A stretch of DNA of 64,000 nucleotides, from assembly GCA_005406025.1 (NCBI GenBank), contig BGZK01001274.1, forward strand, positions 1 to 64,000, written 5' to 3'. Numbering within the stretch: the stretch's first letter is position 1; each line of letters opens with the position of its first letter. The position numbers and the translations under genes were made by a program. Shown here piece by piece: positions 1-12,700 of this stretch. The notes below the pieces were generated by a model. That model saw only the letters and a list, made by a program, of their open reading frames with translations, did not search any database and was not told the origin of the DNA. Source of the stretch: Eumeta japonica. Taxonomy: Eukaryota > Arthropoda > Insecta > Lepidoptera > Psychidae.

Positions 1-81
1 AGCTATTACACATATTTTCCAACATACGTTTGGGACCCAGCTTTTCTCTCGTTCGTCTATTTCAAATCCAAAATAATGAAG
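1..81 (+). other. Candidate first exon ending in ATG AAG before a splice donor
   Basis: A short leader ends in ATG AAG at 76-81, followed at once by GTAAGC, a good splice donor. A first coding exon of only a few codons is common in insect genes for secreted proteins, such as cuticular proteins, where an intron splits the signal peptide. I found no acceptor with a hydrophobic continuation in phase 0 in the next few kilobases, so any second exon is far away or outside the window. The window edge cuts any promoter. A chance donor beside a chance ATG is possible. Confidence 0.2.
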
Positions 82-1418
82 GTAAGCCTATTTTTTAATA
101 AGGGTGTCATGTTTCTGCGATATCTACTAAATAACACTACAAAATTATCTCATATATAACAAAAATTGTTCGGTAAATTTTTGCATAGACGTGGCATTAT
201 TTTTAATCTAAAACCAGTAAAACAAAAGGTATTGTAAAATTTTATATTCAATAAAAGATATTAAATTTTAATAGCATCATTAAATAAATCAATAAGAATT
301 AGAAGAGAAATTTAATTTATCTAAAAAACCATGAAATCTACGAAATAAGTCTTTTATTTTTATAATTTTTTACATACGTCGGTAGCTTACTTATTCAAAA
401 CAATCAATGTCCTCGCGCTTGTCAGTTTACTTTGTGGTAAATAATAGATTGCTATTTCTTTTTTACACCGATATGAATACAGAGAATAGCAATATTCGTA
501 TCATCAAATTTCACAAATACCGCTGTCAGTATAGAAATGTAAACAATTTTAATGAAAACAAAAGTTGCTTATAGCAGCAAAACTAGACGTGCTAGATAAA
601 TTTTGATTACATATTTAGATTTAGGCCGTCGATGTGTATCAATTCCACATATACATTGCTCATATTTTGATGCCGACCAATGTAATTTTCATTATAATTA
701 GAACATTGTCGATGTAGTAATTGTAGTATCTAGAAGTTACTCTAATGAAATACAACGAATGGTGCTTAATCCTTTTTTCACTTGGCAGTCGACGTCTCTG
801 CTTTTGTCATATTGCACGACTCATAATGCGAAGCATTAAGAAGTGCTTTACGAACGAATAATTTTTTTTCCTCAATTTCGTAACTTTTTTCATCAATAAC
901 ACGATTAATAATTCATGTAATTTTATTAACCTGTGCACTATTTGATAGATAATTTAATGAAGATTAATTCTATCACTGGTTCAAATCGATTTAACATAAT
1001 ACAATTAGAAAAACTATAAAATAGTCAAAAGAAATTTCCTGTCAATCAACACTTTTCGTTCCGGACACTATATAAAGAGCGTATTAATTCACTAATTTGA
1101 TCCATTTTTTTAATAGCTTGAGATCCACTGTCCGGAGATTGGTATTGAAAATGGTTAACTTGATTTGTGTCGTTTAATAGTTATTAACAAAAACTAATGA
1201 ACATTATGAGTCGTCCACTTTTGGATTTTCCAAATATTTATATTTTTAGTAACAGATATAGTGGGCATTGTGATATAAATTAATACTAACGGCCAATATT
1301 GCGCATTATTAAAGCAACAAAATCCCAGTAAGATAATTTGTGACGACATTATTTGTACTGTTGATATATACTATACATTTATATACATACGTCCATCCAC
1401 GTATCCAAATTCTGATAT

Positions 1419-1438
1419 GGCTAATATATATATTAGCC
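1419..1438. repeat. Perfect 20-bp palindrome
   Basis: GGCTAATATATATATTAGCC reads identically on both strands. The core is an AT dinucleotide run, so much of the symmetry is trivial, but the GGC/GCC ends make it exact. Confidence 0.8.
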
Positions 1439-4400
1439 TTATCAAAATTTGTATATATATACTAACCGAATCAAAATTTGGACTTTTGCATCAATTGCGG
1501 TTACCGACTTATTGTTTTATTGTATCCAAAAATATACTAGGGTAATTTAAACTTTATATTATACATTCATTTCGTTTAACGAAATCGCCGAAAATCCCCA
1601 AGAATATGTTTCAAAGACATACTTTCACCTCTACGTAAATAAGAAGATGAATGTATCACGCAGCAGTTTAATCGAACAGTTTCAGTTGCAATATAACTGT
1701 AAATTGATGGCGGCCATTAACGTCAGCCGTCACCTTGGCTGTGCGCGCGCGCCCGTGACCGCCCCTCGTGTTGACCCACGCCAGCTTAACCTCCATTCTG
1801 TATGACGTTGGAAAGAATTCACTTACCGTTAAATGTAGAGGTAAACTTGTAAAGGCAAATCATATGTAATGAGACTGTATAATCTCTTTCGTACTAATAA
1901 ATTTCATTAAATTATGATATCTATTTGTACGCATTCGTTTTATTAGATGCTAATATACGTTTATACGATGAACGATAAACATATAAAAAGACTGTTTACT
2001 ATTTTTATACGGCATAATTTATTAAGATAAGATTGATTAAAAACTGGTTTCGCTTTCAGACATGAAAGTTTATGTCATAAAATACAGTAGGGAAGTAAAT
2101 TAAGACAATACTTTAAAAATCATTTATATTTTCGTGCATTCAAGTTCCTTTGAAGGTTTAAATCCTCGTTCGGATTTAATCGGGTTGTGATCCGATGATA
2201 GTCTGGATGGATCACAGAAGATATGGAGAAAGTCCAAATCACTGTAGACACCTGATATAGAATGTAGTTCCTTTAGAAAAGTACATCTATTAGAAGAAAA
2301 CACGAAAATTGCATTGAAATGTAAGAAAATCCTAAAACTGAAAGTCCACACGATCTGTATTCTAAATGCCCCATTTTACGGTCGGATACCTATAATGATC
2401 TAGATCTCCACTCATTGCTTTTTGCTTGCAATCGTAACAAGATATAAAATAATGTTACTGTTTCGTACGCGTTCGCTGTCGGTAAACAAGGGACCGATTA
2501 AACAGGACGGCGTACTATATGCGGCTGAAGGGTGCGTAAAGGGCAGAGGGCAGACCGTACGACCATCGCTGATAAATCGATAAATACCGTCGACGTATTT
2601 GTTGTATATCACAACATGCGACTTGATGGATCTCAATTAACGGGACGAGAGAATCTTTGAATGCGGAGACTAATCAAGTTTCCTAAAAGAGACGTTCTAG
2701 AATCGGAACAAAAAAAAAATCAATACTAAAACAGAAATCCCGAGTTTATAAACAACAAATGCTCGATTCTAAAAATCTGTGTCATGGGACCCTTTCAAGT
2801 TAACAGCGTCACGGCGTAGGAGTTGTTGCCTAACTCCATGCTAATAAGATAGAAATTACTATTTGTTCACAAACATACCGTACGATCATCTAATTATGAA
2901 TATATGGGAGATCAAAATAATGAGGGTTGCTAGTAATTTCACAATACTATTCAATATTAAGTATTATTACGCGTTGTCATTATTTGTATATTGGATTTGC
3001 ACTTGAAGTACATATTATTTTTATGTCTGATAAGATTGTAAAATATGTAACTATAAGTGCCATAAAGAAGATTAATATAACATGATCTGAATAAGCAAAA
3101 TGTAATAGAAGTTGATAATTCTTAAAGAAATAGATATGTATGAAATAAATGTTTTGTTGAAATAAAAGTACTACAGTGTAAAAGAGAAAGTACATGGCTC
3201 AAAACCAAGATTTAGTTATTTTCAAAGGTTTTCTGAGTAGGCGATGAATTTAAATTTATCTCTATGTTATTTAGAAACTAATCTATTAATAATTACTTAT
3301 AATAAATCCAAGACATGGTTCTAAATTCTGATATGAAAATCCTCCTTTAAGTTACTTAATTGTTCGTTCTACTTTGAAAGGTCAGTGTAGCAACTATTTA
3401 TTAGGTAAAGGGCGTGTGCATACGACCTTTCATAATTTGACAATAGCTAAATATAAAGAGCGAATATACAGAATAATTTTACTCCAACACCCACATTACG
3501 GAAATGGAACATTTTAATCAGTTCTCGACGTTTATTTGTTTCAGTCGTATTATTGTCATGGAAAATAACTATTCCATTGCTTCTATAGGGATATGTTGAA
3601 GAGTTTTGGGTTGAGTGAGTTTAGTAGAGTTGAATGCTTGGAACATCAAAACACGTTGCTTTTTGAAGTACTTTAGGGTCTCTTTTAATCTCCAAAAAAT
3701 TTTAAGATTCTGTAATTTTTTTAATATATAGAAACTCATTCTCTGTAAGGGCTTTTTATTGTTTTAGAATGTATGAATGAGTTTTTGAGATATCAAGTTC
3801 TACGAGCATGGTATCGCGGCGTTTTGACCCATTTGTAATTCCACTCTTATTTAAACGTATATTGATGTCAATTTTATATTTAGATGTGGTTACAGTTCAA
3901 AATTGTTGATATATCAAAATTTTTATGATTTCTTGCTGTAGATATGTATGTTTGAATATTTTATTGGCCTCCTATTTTTCAAAAAATTTTGAAGTCACCT
4001 GTATTGTATTTCTATCTTTAAGGTAAGGCAGTAATGAAACCACATCCATGAAGTGGCGTTGCGCCCCGTAACCTGTATACGCCGCGGTACTGCATACTAA
4101 AACACGCGGCGCATTTGTTTAATTTTAAAGATGGTATGCGACAAAAGGGTTATTACTGTTTAAAATAAAAAATAGAATTAATTTAAAAAACATCGACTGA
4201 AAATTTGATGCGTTTGCATAGATTAATCTACATATAAAATTTAGAAATTGAAAAATGTCACATTTCCATGTAAAATGTAAATCTCTGTTTTAGAAGAGCT
4301 ATCGTTGATACTTTTTTTTAATTATAAAAGTTGATAAATCATATAACAGCAACTGAAAAATTAAAGTCAATAACATGAAAAATCGGATCACCAAATATTA

Positions 4401-4734
4401 CTTTCATATGTTTTCATTTTTTGAGAAAAATCGCACATCCTACGTCCAAAACTTACAATTCATCACCTTAAAGTATTACATGTAATGCTGTAGGAATATG
4501 TCAGTATTCAAATTTGGAAATGTGGAAATATTACGAGCTTTCATTTGGATATTCGCACGAAGTTTCAAATTATTTTCGTACCTATACGTGACCTTCACTG
4601 CAGCCGCTACCATCAATTGATTTTGGCAGCCATCCTTCGATATCTCGTTATCTTGGCACTTCTTATAATATCCGTATTTTCTTTGAAAATCATCTCACCC
4701 TTGCCAAGTAATAGAAAGCGGTTACGTAATCAGA

Positions 4735-4925
4735 GTAACGAACGAGAGTCGGTCACAAGTCACCGATGGCGGAGGCAGCGGCAGGAGAGCACCGGCGACC
4801 GGCCGACGGGCCGTGCACGCGTAGGGGCATAAGCAGCGTTCAGTCCCGCTCTGATAAAATATATTTATGTGCCGCGCTCGCGCCGGCGCGCCCGCTCCGC
4901 CGGGTAATGGCCCGCAATGCGTATT
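4735..4925. other. GC- and CpG-rich island
   Basis: About 190 bases rich in CG dinucleotides in an AT-rich setting, interrupted near 4850-4870 by an AT stretch containing GATAAAATATATTTATG. Short frames cross it on both strands, but none resembles a known domain and no splice pair frames one. It could be a regulatory element or a noncoding first exon. Confidence 0.35.
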
Positions 4926-6125
4926 TTCCTGAGGGAACAACGAATTCCTGGAAAAATACATATAAGATGTTACTTCGTTGAAAAATTTTATATGTTCGTG
5001 TAACTTAAAAAAAAACTCACTTTATGTGATACGTGTATATGTTATACACATTATAGATAACTTATCTAAAATAATTTTATAAGACGTACGGGTAAGTGTG
5101 TAATAAGTATTTTTTTAACCGACTCCAAAATTAAAAAAGAGGAGGTTCTCAATTCGACTGTATTTTTTTTATATTTGTTACTTCAGAACTTAAGACAAGG
5201 TGAACTGATATTGATAATTATTTTTTTATTTGAAAGCTGGTGTTTCGTGTGTGGTCCCATTTCAATATGGTTCAGTTCTGACAATGACATCCACGAGAAA
5301 ATCATATAAGTCTTAAATTGGCGTTAAGTATATGCGCGACAAATGGACGAATAACTCAATATTAGGCCAACCGATTTCGATGATTCTTTTTTTATTGGAA
5401 AGGATGTACTTCAAGGGTAGTTTCATGAGAGTTTGGTTAGGTTCTGATTATGGAATCCATGACAAAGTAACGGAATTCTTCATTTCTTTGGAGCAAATCA
5501 ACAATACTCGGCCGAATTTTTTATAGGCTATCCGGATATTTGAGTCACCTACCATAAGGTCGTTATGGTCAAGTAATTGTCTAGTCAAGTATGATGATCA
5601 ATAGAACTCCTTAACGGCTTACAGTAAGGGTGCGATCTATGAGCAGCACGTTTAGTAGGTCTATCCATATTCAAACAAATTAGTTAGCGTAGGTAGTTCA
5701 GATTCACTAGAGATCAAAAATAAATAAAAATTTTAAGAAAAAAAAGCCGACTTCAAAAAAAACTATGCCAAAACAAATTAATATGCACTAAAAAGTAAAA
5801 AAATAATTGAGTATACTTCTATAACTTAATAATAATCAACTTACTTTTTCTACTCATCAATATGTAGGTACTATCTATGTGTTTACCACGCAAGAAGGTA
5901 AGTAGGTACCTACCCACTTCAAATTTAACTCAACACATGCCTGTGAATAACAAACAATGATCAAAATATTTTTTATAGTTCTCCTAAGTAAAATGAAATA
6001 AAAAATATTAGACTACTTAAAAGTCAATCAAATTATTACGATAATATAATGTAGTTACAATTATTATTATTTTTGGATTCGGTGTCAGCCGAGGAAACAC
6101 TATGATATATCTAGCAATAGACACC

Positions 6126-6163
6126 GACTCTAAAAATAAAATAATATTGTTATTTTTAGAGTC
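6126..6163. repeat. Inverted repeat, 14-bp perfect arms
   Basis: GACTCTAAAAATAA at 6126-6139 is the exact reverse complement of 6150-6163, with a 10-base spacer. It lies inside the dispersed repeat and next to the large palindrome. Confidence 0.8.
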
Positions 6164-6173
6164 GATATATGTG

Positions 6174-6254
6174 ATATATTAAAAAATATTTGTGCAAGAT
6201 AATTAGGTACAAAATTTGTACCTAATTATCTTGCACAAATAATTTTTAATATAT
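6174..6254. repeat. 81-bp near-perfect palindrome
   Basis: Arms 6174-6213 and 6215-6254 pair at 39 of 40 positions around a single central base, 6214. The mismatch is 6186 against 6242. The inner 25 bases of each arm are exact, beginning TTTGTGCAAGATAATTAGG. There is no loop, so the sequence could extrude as a cruciform. It probably forms the hairpin-like end of the adjacent dispersed repeat. Confidence 0.9.
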
Positions 6255-6260
6255 TATGTT

Positions 6261-7735
6261 AACACATTGTTATTAAGATAACTAATATAGTACTTTAAAT
6301 ACGAAAAATAATAGATAAACACTTATTTTCTTATATATAATAATGTAATAAATGATTAAACATTTATTTATAAAATTCGTGGAATATCTAGATGCACATA
6401 AATGCATCATAGCACACACATACAACAAGTGATCATTCAAAATGTACCTTCTTAGTAGAGCCATAGTTATCCTAAATACAGGAAATGAAAAGGATCTTAG
6501 TTTATTTTAGATATTGCTTGTACAACAATTGACAAGCATCTCGATGGGTGCAAGTGCACTAAAAACTGATGTTTGCTATGCAAATTCGTATGTTATATCG
6601 AAACTTACCTTTCATTATCGCCTTAACTAAACTCTAAAATCGGTGAAACATTGAATATTATATAAATATTAAATAAAATTTAAACGTAATATTATAAGTT
6701 GATATTATTAAGTGAACAAATAAAATGGAGCTTTGGAAAATTATAATAATATAAAGAAGTTAATCGAGCCAAACTAAATCGTGAAAATTATTTTCCCTAC
6801 CGGCGTCCACTGCCGTAAAATATTAAATATAAAAATAAAATCAAAATGATAGCGTTGAGTTCGCCCCAAATACACCGATAATACTTAAGGCTGCCTCACA
6901 TGAATTTTTAACAGAAAGATTTGACCCCGTTTTCGTTACTCGCGTTGTTAGTAATAACATTTATGAAGAAACAGAATATACATCGCAACACGTTTTAATT
7001 TATAAGGTAGAATGGTTTTTGTTTGCATTAAAAGGTTTAATCAAGTTAACGCGTACGCAAATTTTATATTAATTGACACGGCAATTTGTCCGATCCTTTA
7101 TAAGGATTCCGTGGTCCGTGGCAAAAAGGAACCCTTGAACTTTCGTTCTAACATTCAATTGTCAATACTAACATCCTAACCATATACATGCCCATGCGAT
7201 CACATATGTAGAATTTGATTAAATAGGTACCTATAATTCAAACATATATTTGAATTTACATTATTTTAGATTTAATTTATCAAATGAATGAGGAAGGGTA
7301 AGATACCCCTTTGATGTAATGTCGGTTCGGTTGAAAAATTTATGTCGATATGTTCGTTGGCACGAAACCCTGGTGTGGAAGCTCGAATCCCATATTCGCC
7401 GGTTTTTTATTAATTTAAATTTAAACTTTTAAAATTTTGGAAGCTTTTATAGTACAGAAGTTAACTAATAGCAATAAAATAATCAATATATTGCGATTTG
7501 CTTCCGGCATAAAGCACTAAAATGGTCACTGTTTATACCCTAATTTAGATACAGTAATTGAATGTTCATGAATGTGCATAAGCAAATAACGTATTTCCAT
7601 ATCAATACCATGTCATGTAAATCAGGCCAGTAATTTTTCAATATGTGTATTAAAATAATTACCGCTAATACCCTACGTTACTTACCGCAACTAAATATCT
7701 ATTAAAACCTAGACACATATTTCCATACTAAAAGA
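6261..7735. other. Noncoding AT-rich stretch
   Basis: No credible gene. Around 7365-7402 there is a weak tRNA B-box-like phrase (GAAGCTCGAATCCC), but no paired A box or acceptor stem, so I do not call a tRNA or SINE. Confidence 0.5.
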
Positions 7736-8060
7736 ACCAGCCAAGTGTACGGCGAGCCACGCGGAGTGTAGGGTTTCGTAGTCATCTGTCACAATATGTG
7801 GATTTAGAAGGAGACTTTTTGTTTGGACTTATCAATCGACTGCACAGTTTAACGGTTAATAACGTCTAAAACGGGCCCCCATAGGACAGGTGTAAAGGAT
7901 GTTATGATTTTACTTGTTTGTAATTTTACATGGTTCATAAACTTATATTGCCACCTATTTCATATACCGCACGACGTCATGTAAGTAATTTTCAATGGAA
8001 TTTCTACTAAATATTGCTTTTCACCTCTCCAAACACATTTTAAGAGTTTAACGTTATTTG
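7736..8060. mobile_element. Fragment of a dispersed repeat (GCCAAGTGTACGGCGAGCC)
   Basis: The phrase GCCAAGTGTACGGCGAGCC followed by GTGTAGGGTTTCGTAG is, from memory, part of a repeat family seen again and again in moth and butterfly sequence. No coding frame survives. The right boundary is a guess. Confidence 0.35.
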
Positions 8061-8157
8061 TTAACTTGTAAAAGCTTGTGATAGTTTTTCTCTTATATAT
8101 ATACTACTGCTTTCAATTTTTCCCATTATTACAAAAACGACCTGGAGGCACAAAAAC

Positions 8158-8420
8158 AGTACCGCCTTTCCTCCGGCCCGACCCGCCGGAGGCAGGAAAG
8201 GGACGAGCCGCCCCGGCCGCTGCGTAATTCAAATTGCGATCCGTTTTAATAAGCGTGCAGAGAATGATACCACGGCGATGGAAAAGTTTACGGCGCGTAT
8301 CTCGCCGTTTGTTTGTCTAGCAACCTACTTCCTCTGTCGTTAATTACGCGAAGACGGGCCGTCGCAGCCGATGCGGCGGCGAGTTCACACTCGCGAAGTG
8401 CTGTCATGAGAGTGAGATCT
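8158..8420. other. GC-rich island with a bulged hairpin
   Basis: A GC-rich block. CCTTTCCTCCGGC (8165-8177) pairs with 8185-8201 apart from a small bulge, forming a hairpin over a short loop. No protein-like frame. A regulatory element or untranslated exon is possible. Confidence 0.35.
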
Positions 8421-11400
8421 ACTGTTGGTGTATTTTTAATGCAGTCCTTTAATAAGAGACGGCTGTGTCGCGATATGAGGACTTCGGTATTAGTACACGT
8501 ACCGGCAAAGTAAAGTGGAAATGGGAAAATCGTGTTTGTAGAGTCATAGAAAAGTAGGAAAGCGATCTAGTTTTGAATTATATATCGCAACTCAGCAGAT
8601 TTAGTGCACATTCTAGAAAAAATACGATTTGCTTAAGGCGTCTGATAATAATGAATATTTATTACTTGATGATAATTATGGTACGTAATAGAAGCAATAT
8701 TAATAGATAGTAATGCGTTACCTTACGTACGTATGCACGTAATTTTCGAACATAATTAATTATATATTTTTTTATATTGCATTTTAAGAATGTTCGTTTC
8801 ATAATTAGATTATTCCTTCGAATGTTCGTTTCAAATTATTATCTGTGTACATTATGTATTTTAGAAGTTCGAATCAAACTTCTAAACTTTTGAATAAAAT
8901 ATAAATTCAAATATTTAGGAAACAAAACAACGTAAAAAAGTGTATGGGATTTCTGATTTGAAAAGTGTACATTATGTAAAAAAAATACATTTAGAAGTGT
9001 TTATGAATCAAACAGAGTAGCTAAATTTAAAATTTTAATACAATAATATACAAATTAATAAAATTGAAACTTAAACTGAAAAAAATAAAAATTATAGATA
9101 CCGATCACATTTATCTACGTACCCATTTGATTTGAGCACACATCTCTCAAAATAGCAGTAATCGTTCACGAGGCGAATACTCCTACGTACGAAAGTCGAT
9201 ATTCTATATTCTAGAAATTGAACACGAAAATAAGTGTCTCTAGAAAATATGTGACGCGAACTATCACGAAATGAACCCCCGCCGAGCCGTTAGTGACGCG
9301 GGAGTTATCGCAATACGTGCCGGGGCCGGCGCGGGCGCCGATAGCCGCCCGCCCGACGACTTAACGGGAGGCTCGCAGGGCTTCCAGGTACAGGAAAATC
9401 TTATTAAGACTTTAGGAGTTCTCATTTGTCTGCGCGGCGCGTGTGCGGCGCGAATATACAGGGCGTGGACTACATGAATGCAAATGCTTTGTAGATTAGT
9501 TGTCATATAAAAAAATGAAAATTATGAAACGCCTAACATGCTTAATAATAAAATATCGGACCACTAAGTTGTGTACGTAAACAATATCTGTAGCACAACT
9601 TACACATTTCAGAATTTGAGTAGCAATTTATGCAGGCGAGCGTGTCGAGTTGGAGTAATTAGTGTTCCGTACGATATTTTTGTTATTCGCGTGAAAAAAG
9701 ACAGAAATCAATAGGTCCTTCCCTAATTAACGATACACCATCTTAGGGACAATTAATATGGGTACTACCCGTCTGGGATGGCGCAAAGCAATAACTATTT
9801 CATTATTAGATTATTTGTTATTTACTAGGTTACGGTATTAATTATATCTCTAACTATTTCAACAACTCCTGTTGCCATACTTTCACAGATCAGTAAGATA
9901 TTTTATAGTTACTAATAATTAATTCCCAGAGACACAGATATAGTTCAATAATTGTGTTTAATCAAAAAAGTGTGTTTTAGGGATAATATAAAATATTTGA
10001 TATTTATTTACATGATACAAAGATATTTGCTTTATAGTCCTATAATGCTATACAAAATACGGTATATATGTACAGTTTTTTTTAGATAATACTTCTGTAT
10101 TTTTATACAGAATAATTGACTATTTTAAGCAACCAATTTCAATATTTTTATTGTCTTCGTAGTAGTAGCTTGTTAATAGCTTTCCAAATTATATATAGCA
10201 ATAACGTCATAAAATAGGGTAAATGTTTAATACCTTAATTATTTTAAAGAAAATATTTAGTGATCTAATACAAGTAGTCAGATTTTATAAAATCACTCTA
10301 TATTGATCATACAATTTATGTATTTTTCTACTTCATATAATAACGACGAAGACCTTATATAGCATTTTCCATGAGGTTATTTAAAGGTGAAATTAATGTC
10401 AAAGAGGTTAATGTATTTTAGTCTAAATAAACATCATCTGTTAATTTTTAGGACCAAAAAAGATAGAATAAAATATGGAAATTAAAATCTTGAAACCGTT
10501 TTGCAATCAGCATCATTCATATTATTTTTTTAACAAACTGGATAGCAATTTTGTACTTTTAAGTATGTAATAATATCTTTAGCCAAAGAAATTTGTAATA
10601 TTTAATACTTACAATTTTATAACTTTTATTATCATTTTGTTTAAATAGGCATTATTAATTTTTAATGACACCGACGTTCTCATTATCCGCGAAAAGTTAA
10701 AAGACATTATAAATAAGTAATACATAATTTATCACCGTTCCAATGGTTATTTGCACTGTAGTGAAACGCTTTCCTTTGAACCCTTTTTAAGCCTTCAAGC
10801 GCCGGCAATTTAATTTAATGTGTAGTATGGTTACGCCGGGCGGCGGGAAGGTGTTGCGTGCTAATCACCGCCTCCGTCCCTCTTTACGTCGCTGCTCTGC
10901 CCCTGTCTCGCTCCCGCAGCCGTCCGCCCCACTCTCAGGGCCGCTACAAAAGAACATTCTTAAATACATACCTCGACTCCGTAATTCTTTAGTACATTTC
11001 CGTATTCGGATAACGTTTTAAATTCTTTTAAAAATGACGTTCTTTGTTTTCGCAGGTTTAGAATTTTTTGGTAGTTTATTTTACTTTTTTCTATATAAAA
11101 TGATTGTTTTCTGTACAAGTGTATTTTAAATAACAAAAGAATTTACATGCATTATTTTTTTTACCTACAAATGTCGCAATCTTTCTTCTATTATATAATT
11201 TACAAGATTGATTACATTCATTAGTTGTCAATATATTGATACATTCCCTTTTTTAAAAAATTTGGTTGCCTGTAAAGTCGGTATACGGGCGAAAGTTTTA
11301 CGTGACAACGACTTTGAATGGTAAAATCATTTTAATGTGAATATTCATTCGTATAGTAGGAAGAAGGATGAAATAATAGTAACAATTTAAAACATTTATT

Positions 11401-12459
11401 TATACAAAGAATTATATTTAAAACAATTTATACAGAATCTGCACTGAATTTCATATTAACAAAATTTTATGCCTACATACATACGTATAAATATACATGC
11501 AATAACTTGCAATACATTTACAAACTGCGCAGATATCACTAAATTACGCGCGCGCTGCGCGACGGCGATCATGGTTATGGGAGAAAAGACGCAAGCAGGA
11601 ATTCAGCGAGCCTTCGTTCGGTGAACTCATCGTTTACGTTACCAGGCACTTTTCAAAGTGACTCCCAGCCGCAACCTAATTTAAGACGTTGTCACGTCAA
11701 AATGCAAAGAATACCGCGCCAGCCCTGAGCCTCCTCGTTTCCTTTCCGTCGCACGTCGCCCTCCAGCTCACTATCGCGCCGCCGCAGGCGCTCGGAGTTC
11801 GTTTTGTTGTAACGACTTCCTCGAAAACGGAACAAATCGTTGGGCGCGAAACAGGGCGCGTTTTGTTTTCCATTTTATTCACGGAGCTGTTTTGGAATCG
11901 GCTCCAGTGCCCCTTTGGACCAAAATTTAATAGCCACGGCGCATACCACCGTTATACGAAATCTCTTTAATTTGGAAACTTAGATTTTGTCACGGATATT
12001 TCTTTTGCTTTTCCAATTTAGTGATATATTGAGATCAAAGATGCCTCAACGACGGATGAGTCCGCAACTGGAAAAGCGCGTCTCTACGATCTCGTATTGT
12101 TTTTCCTGTGACGTCATCGGTCTAATGCAACTGCATGTTTGTGATTGTTTTGACTCACCATTGTGTAAAATTATAAATTAGTACTGAGATAAAACGCGTT
12201 CAGCTAGGACGTTGAGTGAATTGTCAAATTATAGATCTTCCAAAGTGACCTTTGACATAGAAAATAGGTATATGCTCATAGAAACTATAAAATCGTAAAT
12301 GTCATTCATTTTTTTTGGTTAATATTAGTACAAAATCAAATTTTTTGAGTCCCAGCTAAAATTGCAGCTGCGTGGAAATTGAAATTTTAGTTTAGTTGAA
12401 GTTTTAGAAATTGAAGTTAATATAAACAAAATATTGGAAAAAATCATAACTAACATCGG
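8421..12459. other. Noncoding stretch with three GC-rich islands
   Basis: Mostly AT-rich. GC-rich islands sit at 9260-9470, 10805-10955 and 11530-12090. The last is the longest and contains frames of 61-93 codons on both strands with no recognisable motif. Overlap of frames on opposite strands is expected where GC is high and stops are rare, so I do not call a gene. Confidence 0.5.
11530..12090. other. Long GC-rich island
   Basis: Roughly 550 bases with many CG dinucleotides, including the run GCGCGCGCTGCGCGACGG near 11548. The 93-codon plus frame at 11689-11970 has no recognisable domain. It could be a promoter or enhancer region, or an untranslated exon. Confidence 0.35.
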
Positions 12460-12690
12460 TTAGTGTATATTCAATATAGTACGTACACGAAAAGAAAAGG
12501 TGGTGTCTCTTATCATCGTACGAAACATCACCTTTTCTTTTTGTATATTTTCGAATGCAATTTGTACACGTTTAAGACACAATTCGGGATTTTCATTTTG
12601 ACAACTCGCTCTCCATAATTTCACTACGGTGTCCATTTGTAGTTTCGGTACCACAACTTAGGAGACACATTTTGGTGCCTCATTATCCGT
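12460..12690 (-). pseudogene. Decayed coding remnant beside the mariner
   Basis: On the minus strand a 64-codon frame contains protein-like text such as LWRASCQNENPELCLKRV. Reading upstream in the same frame gives a few more sensible residues and then a stop, just before the end of the mariner. This looks like an older coding remnant, perhaps part of a transposase, with the mariner inserted at its edge. I cannot name the family. An inverted repeat with 16-base arms and one mismatch (12490-12505 and 12526-12541) lies inside it. Confidence 0.2.
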
Positions 12691-12700
12691 CCTTAATATA

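Larger units (their letters stand above)
88..5110. other. Noncoding stretch with two GC-rich islands
   Basis: AT-rich sequence with no open frame that reads like a protein on either strand. It holds a 20-bp perfect palindrome at 1419-1438, a small CpG-rich island at 1727-1797 and a larger one at 4735-4925. A patch around 4055-4115 is also richer in G and C. I recognise nothing else. Confidence 0.6.
5111..6260. mobile_element. Dispersed lepidopteran repeat of the CCGACTYCAAAA class
   Basis: Two blocks begin with the same motif in direct orientation: AACCGACTCCAAAA at 5117 and AGCCGACTTCAAAA near 5745. The first runs on through GAGGAGGTTCTCAATTCG, and the second contains CACTAAAAAGTAAAAAAATA. 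From memory these phrases recur across lepidopteran genomes as a high-copy repeat. No transposase frame is visible, and the 64-codon frame at 5332-5526 is part of the repeat body. The right end is a cluster of inverted repeats including GGATTCGGTGTC at 6075. I cannot assign the superfamily. Confidence 0.55.

Noticed and set aside
7365..7402. tRNA B-box-like phrase
   Set aside because: There is no A box at the right distance and no acceptor stem.
12040..12085. Hammerhead-ribozyme-like core (GGATGAGTCC...GGAAAA)
   Set aside because: The invariant CUGAUGA is broken (U to G), stem II does not close properly and no cleavage triplet is positioned.
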